Origin: Ktedonobacterales bacterium
GTDB taxonomy: Bacteria > Chloroflexota > Ktedonobacteria > Ktedonobacterales > DATBGS01
Length of the DNA: 64,000 nt
Direction of reading: 5' to 3'
NCBI GenBank assembly: GCA_036557285.1
Contig: DATBHW010000076.1
Coordinates: 62,001 to 126,000 of the forward strand
Shown here: piece by piece, positions 18,203 through 26,723 of the stretch
Layout of the letters: each line of letters opens with the position of its first letter
Position numbering within the stretch: position 1 is the stretch's first letter
The notes under the pieces: generated by a model
Databases searched by the model: none
The model's input: the letters and a program-made list of their open reading frames with translations, nothing else
Told to the model about the DNA's origin: nothing
Made by a program: the position numbers and the translations under genes

Positions 18203-18913
18203 ATGGCAGGCTATCTCCTTCTGGAAGGCGGCGCGGAATTTGGCGGCCAGATGGCGGCTGCGGACCAGCAAGCTATCGCGCTGGCTGGCGGCCCCCAGGC
18301 GCGCGTCAGCATCTTGCCTACGGCTGCCGCGCCCGATCACAACAACCAGCGGGCGGGCGCCAATGGGGTACGCTGGTTTCGAGGGCTGGGAGCGCGCCAG
18401 GTAGAAGTCGTGCCGGTCATTGACGCAGCCTCAGCCGGTTCTCCGGCGCTGGCTGAGGCTCTTCGCCAGTCGCGGCTCATCTATCTCCTGGGCGGTTTCC
18501 CTGGGTATCTCGCTCGGATCCTGGCGGGCAGCGCCTGTCTCCAGGCTATGCTGGATGCTTATGCTGCCGGGGCGGTGATCGCCGGAAGCAGCGCGGGCGC
18601 GATGGTCTTGTGTCAGCACTATTTCGACCCGAAACAAGAGCAGGCATCCCCTGGGCTGGGGCTGCTCCCTAACACCTGTGTGCTGCCGCACCACAATACT
18701 TTTGGCAAAAACTGGGCAGCGCGGCTGGAACAGGCGCTGCCCGAAGCCGTCTTGCTGGGCATTGACGAACGAACGGGAATGCTGGATGATGGAGAGGGGG
18801 GCAGAAAAGCCGGATGGCGCGTCTATGGGCAAGGGGCTGTGACCATCTATCGCCGAGGAAAGCCGACGGCGTATCCGGCTGGCACAGGCTTCACGGATTC
18901 ATTTGCCCCATAA
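18203..18913 (+). CDS. S51-family (cyanophycinase/dipeptidase E-like) peptidase
   Basis: The 236-residue protein carries the class-I-amidotransferase-like nucleophile elbow GSSAGAMVL (Ser near residue 132), preceded by YLLGGFPGYL, the layout of peptidase family S51. Cyanophycinases cleave cyanophycin to beta-Asp-Arg; peptidase E removes N-terminal Asp. A downstream His-His (CVLPHHNTFGKN) could supply the base. It lacks a signal peptide. Sharing a direction and a 41-bp gap with the S12 hydrolase suggests co-transcription and a peptide-turnover role. No cyanophycin synthetase is in the window, so calling it a true cyanophycinase would go too far. Confidence 0.82.
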   Translation: MAGYLLLEGGAEFGGQMAAADQQAIALAGGPQARVSILPTAAAPDHNNQRAGANGVRWFRGLGARQVEVVPVIDAASAGSPALAEALRQSRLIYLLGGFPGYLARILAGSACLQAMLDAYAAGAVIAGSSAGAMVLCQHYFDPKQEQASPGLGLLPNTCVLPHHNTFGKNWAARLEQALPEAVLLGIDERTGMLDDGEGGRKAGWRVYGQGAVTIYRRGKPTAYPAGTGFTDSFAP

Positions 18914-19019
18914 GCATTGCCGGAGCGAGGCATATCATGAGTTTCGCCTACCGCCAACGCTGCTGGCGAGATAGGACTACTATGGGATTAACAGGTGGGG
19001 ATTAACAAAGGAGTGTGCT

Positions 19020-20081
19020 ATGCCTCTCGAAGAAACCATTCCCGTTCGCGCCGATGAAGCCTTCAATATTCAGGCTGTCGAAACTTACCTGCGCAGCCAT
19101 CTCACGGAGATTGGCGCCGGGGCGCTGGTGGTGCGGCAGTTCCCGGCGGGGGCTTCCAACTTAACCTACCTGTTGCAGATAGGGGCGTGGGAAGGCGTGC
19201 TGCGCCGCCCGCCGCTGGGTCCGGTACCGCCAAGAGCGCATGACATGGGGCGAGAATGTCGGCTGCTCCAGCGAACCAATCCCGTCTTCCCCCTGGCCCC
19301 TAAACCCTATTTCTTCTGCGACGATCTCAGCGTCATCGGCGCGCCCTTCTACGTCATGGAGCGGCGGCGCGGCGTCGTCCTGAATGATCGATTTCCGCCA
19401 GAGGTCCAACCCACAGAAGCGCGGTGCGCAGGCATCTCTCAGGCGGTGGTAAAGACTCTGGCGCAGATTCACACGATTGACTGGCAGGCGGCTGGGCTGG
19501 GCGATCTGGGGTATCCCGAAGGGTTTCTCGCCCGCCAGGTACGACGCTGGATTGAAGCCTACTCACGCGCCCAGACAGATGATATTCCCCTGGTCGAGCC
19601 GCTTACACGCTGGCTTGCCGATCACATTCCAGCAGAGCAGGCGCCTGCCCTCATTCACAATGACTTCAAGCTCAACAACATGCTGCTCAGCGGCGACGAC
19701 CTGACCACGCCAACAGCGGTGCTGGATTGGGAAATGGCGACGATTGGCGACCCGCTGCTTGATCTGGCGATCACGCTCAGCTATTGGGTCAGCTCGCATG
19801 ACCCCGAAGACCTGCGAACCATGCTGCCAACCGTCACTAACCTGCCAGGGTTTATCAGCCGCGAGGATTTCATGGAGCGTTACGCGCACAAGACGGGCCG
19901 AGACCTGTCAGCCATGCCCTTTTATCTGACCTTTGCCTATTTCCGCATGGTCGTCATTATCCAGCAGATCTATGCCCGCTGGAAACGGGGCCAGACGCAA
20001 GATCAACGCTTCGCCGCCTTTGGGGATCGCGTGCGCGCGGTGGTGGCGCACGCCGCCCAGCGCGCCGGACTGGTGTCCTGA
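19020..20081 (+). CDS. phosphotransferase-family protein (APH/ACAD10-like kinase fold)
   Basis: The 353-residue protein has the protein-kinase-like fold of aminoglycoside phosphotransferases: nucleotide loop region RQFPAGASNLTYLL near 40, the catalytic Brenner motif LIHNDFKLNNML near 220 and the metal motif TAVLDWEMATIGDPLLDLA near 240. This is the subgroup found beside acyl-CoA dehydrogenases (ACAD10/11 N-terminal domain), which phosphorylates hydroxyacyl-CoA-type substrates in the characterised animal homologues. AAAGGAGTGTGCT precedes the ATG. No acyl-CoA dehydrogenase is adjacent, so antibiotic or other small-molecule phosphorylation remains possible. Confidence 0.82.
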   Translation: MPLEETIPVRADEAFNIQAVETYLRSHLTEIGAGALVVRQFPAGASNLTYLLQIGAWEGVLRRPPLGPVPPRAHDMGRECRLLQRTNPVFPLAPKPYFFCDDLSVIGAPFYVMERRRGVVLNDRFPPEVQPTEARCAGISQAVVKTLAQIHTIDWQAAGLGDLGYPEGFLARQVRRWIEAYSRAQTDDIPLVEPLTRWLADHIPAEQAPALIHNDFKLNNMLLSGDDLTTPTAVLDWEMATIGDPLLDLAITLSYWVSSHDPEDLRTMLPTVTNLPGFISREDFMERYAHKTGRDLSAMPFYLTFAYFRMVVIIQQIYARWKRGQTQDQRFAAFGDRVRAVVAHAAQRAGLVS

Positions 20082-20110
20082 CAGGGGCGCGCTCCCGCTC
20101 ATTTCAGAAA

Positions 20111-20378
20111 TATTTCTAGGGTTCCACCACCTATCAGGGGGCGCCACTTGCAGCGCCGCCTCCCTTCGGGAAGGGCCGCTTGCCTCGGCTGGGCCTCGGC
20201 AGTCTCGCTCCCGTTGGTCGCTCGCGCGTCCCTTCCAGGCGGCCACCGCTGCGCCCTGGCGAGCGTGCGCCCTCCAGGCCATCGGACCAGCAGGCCAACG
20301 CTGGCCGCCTGGGAGGCGGCGCTACAAGTGACATGTCTCGCTTGCCAACACCTCATGGTTGGTAGAACCTATTTCTAG
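20111..20378. mobile_element. MITE-like element R3 with 9-bp target duplication
   Basis: TATTTCTAG occurs at 20111-20119 and 20370-20378 and bounds a 250-bp element. The outer ends are inverted: GGTTCCACCA at the left, TTGGTAGAACC at the right. The inner ends CACTTGCAGCGCCGCC (from 20145) and GGCGGCGCTACAAGTG (to 20330) are also inverted. It has no coding capacity of its own. It sits between the phosphotransferase gene and tRNA-Gly. Confidence 0.85.
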
Positions 20379-20420
20379 AAGCGACGTGCGCGCACGACAC
20401 TTGCGTGTTACAATAGTCAG

Positions 20421-20497
20421 GCGGGTGTAGCTCAGGTGGGCAGAGCGCTTCTTTTCCAAAGAAGAGGTCGTAGGTTCAATTCCTGCCGCCCGCTCCA
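20421..20497 (+). tRNA. tRNA-Gly (anticodon UCC)
   Basis: The cloverleaf folds by hand: acceptor GCGGGTG/CGCCCGC with one G-U pair, D stem GCTC/GAGC, anticodon stem CTTCT/AGAAG around loop TTTCCAA, T stem GTAGG/CCTGC around TTCAATT, discriminator T as usual for glycine, and an encoded CCA at 20495-20497. Anticodon TCC reads GGA and probably GGG. A TACAAT -10-like box lies at 20409-20414. The last 22 bases overlap the 3' end of the opposing HD-protein gene. Confidence 0.96.
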
Positions 20498-21348
20498 TCA
20501 TTGGCCTTTGCCCACAGCGCCACTTCCTGCCGTCTTTCCTGCAACAGATGCCTGGCTTTGGCTTTGCCTGGCTCGGTGACAAAATACCCATCTACTTCCT
20601 TCTCAAGCTGGTCGAGATACGCGGGCGGAGTCACGCCTTTTCTCACTGTGTCCTGCCAGAAGTTTTCATGGGTCAACGACCAGAGATGGTCTACGTCGCA
20701 CACCAGCTTGATTTCCAAAGGAAGCTCGCCACGTTTCGCCAGTTCCCAGGGCTTATCATGGTACAGCACCGCCTGGGCAATCCACCCCTTTTGCGTCTCC
20801 GTTAAAGGCGGTGTAAACGAATACGTCTCTAAGAGCTTCACGGCCAGGTCTCTGCCTACCAGAGCATGCTTTTCTTTTGGCCCCTGCGCTGTTTTGGTCA
20901 ACGTTACTCCCGTTGTACTCAGGCTGGCGGCAATCTCGGCTTCACTCAACTGGCTCCAGCCCACATCATGCAGGATAAACGCGACGTAGACGATCTGCTC
21001 ATCCAACGGCGTTGCAGCCGTCTGGATCAACTCGCGCACAAATGGCAGGCATGTTGCTATATGTACGTCGGTGGTGCGGGTATGCAGGTAGGGCAGGACA
21101 AACGTAAAGAAATCTCGGTAGCGCCCATCAACCCGGCTCAGATAGTCCTCGTTCCAGGGGATATAGACCAGGAAGTGTAGCTGGTCTGCGCCAAGGCTGC
21201 TGCGCTCAGGCAGCTTCAATTCCAGATCACCAGGGACGAGCGCCTCGATTCCCGCAGACAGTTCAACTCTTCTGAACGAAGGGGCAGGCGATTGGCCGGC
21301 TGCCACAGAAGCAGGAGCGATTCGATCAGGATCATTGGTGTTCGCCAT
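20476..21348 (-). CDS. HD-domain phosphohydrolase-like protein
   Basis: The 290-residue protein contains a metal-dependent HD pattern: an upstream His in RTTDVHIATCLPF, the doublet HD in VAFILHDVGWSQL, KHALVGRDLA, and VLYHDKPWELA followed by CDVDHLWS. HD proteins hydrolyse nucleotides or other phosphoesters; the substrate is unknown here. ATG 21348 is chosen because AGAGAGGGA precedes it and because upstream residues belong to another frame. It overlaps the previous gene by 17 bp. Its last codons and stop (20476-20478, within the T loop) lie on the strand opposite tRNA-Gly, so the C-terminal seven or so residues are constrained by the tRNA sequence. Confidence 0.78.
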   Translation of the reverse strand: MANTNDPDRIAPASVAAGQSPAPSFRRVELSAGIEALVPGDLELKLPERSSLGADQLHFLVYIPWNEDYLSRVDGRYRDFFTFVLPYLHTRTTDVHIATCLPFVRELIQTAATPLDEQIVYVAFILHDVGWSQLSEAEIAASLSTTGVTLTKTAQGPKEKHALVGRDLAVKLLETYSFTPPLTETQKGWIAQAVLYHDKPWELAKRGELPLEIKLVCDVDHLWSLTHENFWQDTVRKGVTPPAYLDQLEKEVDGYFVTEPGKAKARHLLQERRQEVALWAKANDGAGGRN

Positions 21349-21901
21349 GCCGTTGTTCCCTCTCTTCCTGGCTATAAATGCCCAGCGCGTGACCGCAGGC
21401 GCGATGAAAATGAAACTCAGCACGAGTAATGCCAGGCTCCATCGTCCACCATACATGATAGCCCTGTCTGCGCTGGCTCCCATCTGGCCCTGGTTCCAGC
21501 ACGAGGACGCCGCCACACGCGTCACACGTAAAGGCGCGCAGTTCCGGCGCTGCACCTGTGGGCCAGGAGCCGACAATCTCACGAAAGCGGCTGATCGCCT
21601 CTTGCGTAAAGGGGTACACGTTGCTCGCCGATGGGCGCGCACCTGGCGCCTCAGACCTATGGTCTATGGGCGTCTTGCCCGCCTGGAAAAGCGATTCGCA
21701 GCGTTCATTGCAAAGATGAACAGGGATATGATACTCGTCGGTCTGTAACCAGTGATACCAGGCTTCATTGATTGACGCCTGGCAGAGCGCGCAGCGAAAA
21801 CCGCGATACTCTGGAAAGGCGCTGGGATGCCAGGCACGCACAATGGCAAGAAGCCTTTGTTGTTCTTGTTCCCTCGGAGAGAGGGCGGGACTGGTCTCCA
21901 T
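21332..21901 (-). CDS. hypothetical protein with two zinc-ribbon-like repeats
   Basis: The 189-residue protein has two similar halves. The first has FRCALCQASINEAWYHW...HIPVHLCNERC near 35-75; the second has FTCDACGGVLVLE...YHVWWT...EFHFHRACGH near 123-172. Each half starts with CxxC, contains an aromatic YHxW strand, and closes with an H/C pair, so each could bind one zinc. I do not recognise the family. It lies two bases after the arginase-fold gene and overlaps the HD-protein gene, so the three are surely one operon. Confidence 0.7.
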   Translation of the reverse strand: METSPALSPREQEQQRLLAIVRAWHPSAFPEYRGFRCALCQASINEAWYHWLQTDEYHIPVHLCNERCESLFQAGKTPIDHRSEAPGARPSASNVYPFTQEAISRFREIVGSWPTGAAPELRAFTCDACGGVLVLEPGPDGSQRRQGYHVWWTMEPGITRAEFHFHRACGHALGIYSQEEREQRHGEHQ

Positions 21902-21903
21902 TG

Positions 21904-22779
21904 TTATTGCAAGCCCTCCATAATCGCCGACGCAAGGTCGAGGCCAAACCGCACGCCGCGTCCCGCACTGTCAGCGGCGGGATTGTACACCGCCAGCGAA
22001 AAGACTCGCACCGGAACGGCTCGCGCCGCTGCTCTGGCCGCCTCGATCAGTTGCTCGCGTGGCGCCCAGGAAGGCGCGGGCGTCATACCCCCAGGCGACT
22101 CCTCTGGTCCGGCCACATCCAGGTCCATATGCAGATACCACGATGCCGCTTCCCCGGCGCGTGGCCGCAAGGCGCGCTGGACACGCTCCGCCGCGTCAGC
22201 CCCCAGCAGCGCCTCTGCTCGCAAGTGCAGGATCGGATGCCGTTGAAGCGCGTCTTCTTCGGCTGGATCAAGATCGCTGGTCCCGATGAGGGCAGCAGCC
22301 TCCGGGCGCAGCGGTGGCTCCAATCCCGCTGCCAGCCGCCAGTCGTCCAAGTCCCAGCCCAGCGCCACCGCGTAAGGCATCCCTCCCCAGAAGCCGCTCG
22401 TCGTAGTTGCCCGCGTATTGAGATCGCCATGAGCGTCGAACCAGACCACCCCAGGCGTTCCTGCCACCTGAGCCATGCCGCCAATTGGTCCCAGGGCGTG
22501 CGTACAGTCGCCCTCCAGCATCACCACCAGACTATCGGGCTGCTGGAGCGCCGTTTTCACGGCCTCGGCTGCCCGGCTGGCTAAGTAGCCGATATTCGTC
22601 ACCGTATCGCGGGTTCGTTCGCTTCGGGGAAGTTCGATCCACACTGGCGTATGGACGCGATGCCCAAGCGCCTCCAGGCGTTGGGACAGCCCACGCTCTA
22701 AGAAGGCTTGCGGCCCAAGCGCACAGCCCCAGCGGGCGACATCTCCCTGGTAGGGGACACAAACAATCGTAATATCCAT
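21904..22779 (-). CDS. arginase/agmatinase-fold ureohydrolase-like protein
   Basis: The 291-residue protein follows the arginase fold with metal-binding segments VVWFDAHGDLNT (DAHxD, intact) and LHMDLDVAGPEE (DxD, intact). The first metal motif, normally GGDHS, reads EGDCTHALG, with Cys in place of the expected His; His two residues later might substitute. Arginase, agmatinase, guanidinobutyrase and formimidoylglutamase share this scaffold, so the substrate is unclear and the site may hold its metals differently. AAAGGCGTCCG precedes the ATG. It is the first gene of the three-gene operon with the double-CxxC and HD proteins. Confidence 0.8.
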   Translation of the reverse strand: MDITIVCVPYQGDVARWGCALGPQAFLERGLSQRLEALGHRVHTPVWIELPRSERTRDTVTNIGYLASRAAEAVKTALQQPDSLVVMLEGDCTHALGPIGGMAQVAGTPGVVWFDAHGDLNTRATTTSGFWGGMPYAVALGWDLDDWRLAAGLEPPLRPEAAALIGTSDLDPAEEDALQRHPILHLRAEALLGADAAERVQRALRPRAGEAASWYLHMDLDVAGPEESPGGMTPAPSWAPREQLIEAARAAARAVPVRVFSLAVYNPAADSAGRGVRFGLDLASAIMEGLQ

Positions 22780-23032
22780 CGGACGCCTTTCTTGCCAGGC
22801 TGCTATGCTCCCAATTAGGATAACAGCTTACCAAAGAGCGCGACGCGCAAACAATATCCGCTTGAAGGACTGGCAGTAGCGTATCACTAAACGCTCGCAA
22901 ATGCTACGAGCAACCATAGCCAGTGTAACGTTTGATTTTGCACCGCAGTGGTTGTGGCGCTGTTTTGCAGGTACATTCTGAAGAGGTATTCAGGCAATGT
23001 TTCTGATACAAGAATATCCATCGCTTTCCCGC

Positions 23033-24535
23033 TCATACGTGCTGGGGTGGCCGTTTGGGACCACGAACGGGTCTCCCTGGCAAGGCTTCTCGTACCAGCG
23101 ATTGCTGTTTGATGACGAACTCGCCGTTGACCAGTACATTGTGCATGCCAACCGAGGTCAAACAGGGCTGCTCGTAAGTGGCCCGGTCCATAATAGTCTC
23201 TGGATCAAACACGATAATATCGGCGTCCGCACCCACCTGCACCCGCCCTTTGTATTTCATCTGTGGCGCCGCTTCTTCAAGAATCTGTGCCGGAACAAGC
23301 GAGGCGCGGCGCAGGGCTTCCATCAACGAGATGATCCCCTGCTCTCGGACATATTTCCCCAGCACACGAGCATAGGTTCCGCTGGCACGCGGGTGGCCCA
23401 GCGCGTTTTCAGGCAAAGGCCAGACATCACCCTCCAGTGGCGTACCATCAACACTAAATGGAAGGGCGTCGGTGGCAATCGCTGTGTCGGGAAAGGTCAG
23501 GGCATGTTCTAGCAACACACGTTCTTCTGGCTTGTTCTCGTCCAGAAAGTAGAAGATGCCCAGGTCTGCTGGGTGTTGCGCTCGAACCTGGGCTAACTCT
23601 TCCGCGCTGGCAATCCAGCGACCAGTGCTGACATGAAAAATGTCGGTTGCCTCAATACCAAGTTGAGGGAGCGCCTCCGGGGCGGCAAAGTGGGCGCCCA
23701 GGACGGTACAACCCGCGCCATAGGGATACATTTCGGTGGTGATCTTGAGTCCTTGCCGTTGGGCGCGCCCAATGACATCTAGCACCTGATCCATATGCCG
23801 CAGCGACGTGCTATTGACATGGCAGACGTGCATATGCGCGCCCGTTGCTACCGCCGCAGCGACGACTTCGGCGACGCCCTCGTAAGAACTGCCCGGTTCC
23901 TTAAAATTGCCCCAGCGAACATGTGTAAAGGTGGGGACGTGATACCGAGCCGCCAGTTGTGCCAGCGCGTAATACTCTTCGCGGTTGGTCTGTGGCCCAT
24001 AGCCCAGCAGGATACCGATGCCAATCGCCCCCTCCTGCACCCCTTGCTCGACCAGCGCGAGAACTTGTTGGGATCGCTCTGGCGTCGTTAGTTTGCCCCA
24101 CTGCGGTCCACCTAAGTTCGCCAGCGCCACGCGATACGTGCCATCAAGCTGGACGTTTTCAAGCAGGCTCATACGAGCCAGCGCCCAACTCGCTGAAAAG
24201 CCGAAATTGAGCGGGCGACCCTCTCTGGCAGCCACCTCGTAGGCCAGGCCGATTGGGAGATTGCCAGCTTCTAATTCGAGCGCGGTGGTGACGCCATCAA
24301 AGGCTTGCATCCGCATCGAAGGGATCGTCTGCCCATGCATATGCAGATCGATGAAGCCAGGAGCAATCACCAGCCCGGCGGCATCAATAACTTCCTTGCC
24401 AGCCAGCCGCTCTGGTTCGATGGCGACAATCTTTCCATCTGTGATCCCAACGTGCGCCACCATATCTCGCCCGGTCTCCGGGTCCATGACTCGCCCATTG
24501 AGCAAGACCAGATCATACGCGCCCTGCTGTTCCAT
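23033..24535 (-). CDS. D-aminoacylase-like amidohydrolase
   Basis: The 500-residue member of the N-acyl-D-amino-acid deacylase group of amidohydrolases has the metal motif GFIDLHMHGQ (His65, His67), further ligands in TFTHVRW and MHVCHVNST, and the catalytic Asp in AIATDALPFS near residue 370. A C-terminal beta segment (KGRVQVGADADIIVFDPETI) completes the composite sandwich. It would deacylate an N-acyl-D-amino acid or a related amide in the cytoplasm. AAAGGCGGCAGCAG precedes the ATG. It is the last gene of the peptide operon, 74 bp after the S9 peptidase. Dihydropyrimidinase-like activity is less likely. Confidence 0.85.
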   Translation of the reverse strand: MEQQGAYDLVLLNGRVMDPETGRDMVAHVGITDGKIVAIEPERLAGKEVIDAAGLVIAPGFIDLHMHGQTIPSMRMQAFDGVTTALELEAGNLPIGLAYEVAAREGRPLNFGFSASWALARMSLLENVQLDGTYRVALANLGGPQWGKLTTPERSQQVLALVEQGVQEGAIGIGILLGYGPQTNREEYYALAQLAARYHVPTFTHVRWGNFKEPGSSYEGVAEVVAAAVATGAHMHVCHVNSTSLRHMDQVLDVIGRAQRQGLKITTEMYPYGAGCTVLGAHFAAPEALPQLGIEATDIFHVSTGRWIASAEELAQVRAQHPADLGIFYFLDENKPEERVLLEHALTFPDTAIATDALPFSVDGTPLEGDVWPLPENALGHPRASGTYARVLGKYVREQGIISLMEALRRASLVPAQILEEAAPQMKYKGRVQVGADADIIVFDPETIMDRATYEQPCLTSVGMHNVLVNGEFVIKQQSLVREALPGRPVRGPKRPPQHV

Positions 24536-24609
24536 CTGCTGCCGCCTTTCTTTCTGGCCGATGCCGCATCAGCCGCTTTTTTGGCCGAAGCTCACATTGT
24601 CGTGAGTAG

Positions 24610-26679
24610 TCACGGCATCTGCGTTGACTCGCTCGTGACGGGCGCCTCTTCGTGAACAGTCAGGAGGGTGTTTTCCTTGTGCTTGACGTAGCGTTCGAAC
24701 CAATCCAGCGTCAGCTTCCATTGGAAATAGCGATGGTGCGGACTGGCCGTAGCGGCGATGGCATGGCTGGCGTTGGGAAAGCGAATCAACTCAGCGATCT
24801 GGCGTCGCGCGAGCAGCGAAGCAAACATTTGCTCGCCCTGCTCGATGGGGCAGCGGTAATCGTTTTCCGACTGGAGCAAGAGCAGCGGCGTGGAGATGCG
24901 GTTCACATAGGTGATCGGTGAACGGGAACGGTAGAAATCTTCGTTTTCCCAGGGATGCCCATATTGCTTGCCAAACCAGAGCGCCCCCAGGTCGCTGGTC
25001 CCATAGAAACTCGCATGGTTTGAGACTCCATTGACCGAAACTGCGGCAGCAAATCTGTCTGTGTGTCCGAGCGCCCAATTGGTCATAAACCCACCATAAG
25101 AGATGCCGGTGATGCCCAGTCGCTCCGGGTCAGCCTCCCCTCTCGCCAGCACGGCATCCACGCCAGCCAGCAGATCGAGGTAGTCCTTCTCGCCCCAATC
25201 TGCCGCTTGCGTGAAGGCCAGACCATAGCCTTTGCTGCCACGCGGATTGATATAGAGCGAGGCATACCCAGCGCCTGCCAGCGCCTGGGCCTGGAAGTAG
25301 AAGCTGTGCCCCCACGCGCTGTATGGCCCTCCGTGAATATGGAGAATCAGCGGGTAGGGACGTTCAGCATGCAGTGGCCTGACAAGCCAGCCCTCGATTT
25401 CCCACCCGTCGGGGCCAGTGAAGCTGATGCGCTCGGTCGGCGCGATGCTCACTTCCGCGAGCAAAGTCTGGTTGACGCCAACCAGCGGTTGAAGCTCACC
25501 TCCGCTCCAGGGAAGAGTGAAAAGATCGTAGGGCTGCTCTGACATTGCCGCCACGCCCACGAACATCTGGCAAGCCTCCACACTCTGCAAGGCAACGATG
25601 TCCGCGGCGGTGGATGAAACGCGCCAGCAGTCGCCAGCCTCGACCGCGAGCGTGAAGATCGCATTTGCCCCATGATCGGCGCTCACAAAAGAGAGCCTTT
25701 GCCCATCCGGGGTCCAGACAGGTGTAGCGCCCGCCCCGAAGTAATAGTCGGGTTGTACCGCGGCCAACGAGCGATCAAGATGGCTCATGAGATCGCGCTG
25801 ATCGCCGCCAGAACGCGAAACCAGCCAGATGTGCGCGTCTTCATAGCCGCTCCGGGCGTTCAAGGGGTGTTCCGCGAAGAACGCAATGGTTTCTCCGTTG
25901 GGCGACCAGGCCGGAAACATGGCGCTGAGATCGCCATCAGTAAGGCGTTGCAGTTCACCGCTCTCGACAGCGACCGTCCAGATGTCGCTTGCCAGGCTGG
26001 CATTGGCGTCGTCGGAGCGATTCGCCACAAACGCGATCAGCGCCCCATCGGGCGACCAGGCCGCCTGAGCCGCGTCAAAATCGCCCTGGGTGAGCTGGCG
26101 CGGTTCGGCTTGTGCATCGTCCAGGTTGAGCAAAAAGAGCTGAGCGCGGCGCTCGATGTAGCCGCGCCCGTCGAAACGTGTGAGGAGCGTGGTCTGGCGG
26201 CGCAGACGCGGAGCGTTTTTATCAACCTCGCTGTGTGCCTCGAACCAGGCTGTCTCCTGGGCAACCTTCTGCCGATCCGTGTCCGGCGTTGAGGTGTAGC
26301 AGAGGTGCTTGCTATCGGGCGACCAGAGCGGCGAAGTCGCGCCATCGGCCACGCTGGTGAGGCGTCGCGCCTCTCCGCCAGCCACTTCAATGAGGAAGAG
26401 TTGCGGCTTTCCCTCATGGCGCGTTGAGACAAAAGCCAGCCGCGAGCCATCAGGCGACCAGCGCGGCTGCATATCCTGGCTCTCTCCGCTCGTCAACTGG
26501 CGGCACTGTCCATGCTCCAATGAGGCCAACCAGATCGCCAAGTGAGCCTGATTCTTCCTCTCGTCATAGCTGCCCACCACGTAGGCAACCTGCGTGCCAT
26601 CGGGCGAAGGCTGGGGATCAGCCACCGTCTTGAGTTGCCAGAAATCCTCCAGGGAAAGCGCGCGTTTTTCTTCAGCCAT
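24610..26679 (-). CDS. S9-family prolyl oligopeptidase/acylaminoacyl-peptidase
   Basis: The 689-residue protein has an N-terminal seven-bladed WD40-like propeller with repeated WSPDG motifs (for example PRWSPDGSRLAFVS and AAWSPDGALIAFVA), then an alpha/beta-hydrolase domain. Catalytic residues are Ser527 (GISYGGF), Asp607 (SENDYR) and His639 (NASHAI). Such enzymes trim oligopeptides or acylated peptides in the cytoplasm. There is no signal peptide. AAAGGAGCATACG precedes ATG 26679, 44 bp after the permease gene, so it would process the peptides imported by the neighbouring transporter. Confidence 0.93.
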   Translation of the reverse strand: MAEEKRALSLEDFWQLKTVADPQPSPDGTQVAYVVGSYDERKNQAHLAIWLASLEHGQCRQLTSGESQDMQPRWSPDGSRLAFVSTRHEGKPQLFLIEVAGGEARRLTSVADGATSPLWSPDSKHLCYTSTPDTDRQKVAQETAWFEAHSEVDKNAPRLRRQTTLLTRFDGRGYIERRAQLFLLNLDDAQAEPRQLTQGDFDAAQAAWSPDGALIAFVANRSDDANASLASDIWTVAVESGELQRLTDGDLSAMFPAWSPNGETIAFFAEHPLNARSGYEDAHIWLVSRSGGDQRDLMSHLDRSLAAVQPDYYFGAGATPVWTPDGQRLSFVSADHGANAIFTLAVEAGDCWRVSSTAADIVALQSVEACQMFVGVAAMSEQPYDLFTLPWSGGELQPLVGVNQTLLAEVSIAPTERISFTGPDGWEIEGWLVRPLHAERPYPLILHIHGGPYSAWGHSFYFQAQALAGAGYASLYINPRGSKGYGLAFTQAADWGEKDYLDLLAGVDAVLARGEADPERLGITGISYGGFMTNWALGHTDRFAAAVSVNGVSNHASFYGTSDLGALWFGKQYGHPWENEDFYRSRSPITYVNRISTPLLLLQSENDYRCPIEQGEQMFASLLARRQIAELIRFPNASHAIAATASPHHRYFQWKLTLDWFERYVKHKENTLLTVHEEAPVTSESTQMP

Positions 26680-26723
26680 CGTATGCTCCTTTGAAAGGGA
26701 AAGATGAATTGCAAAAGCGCATA

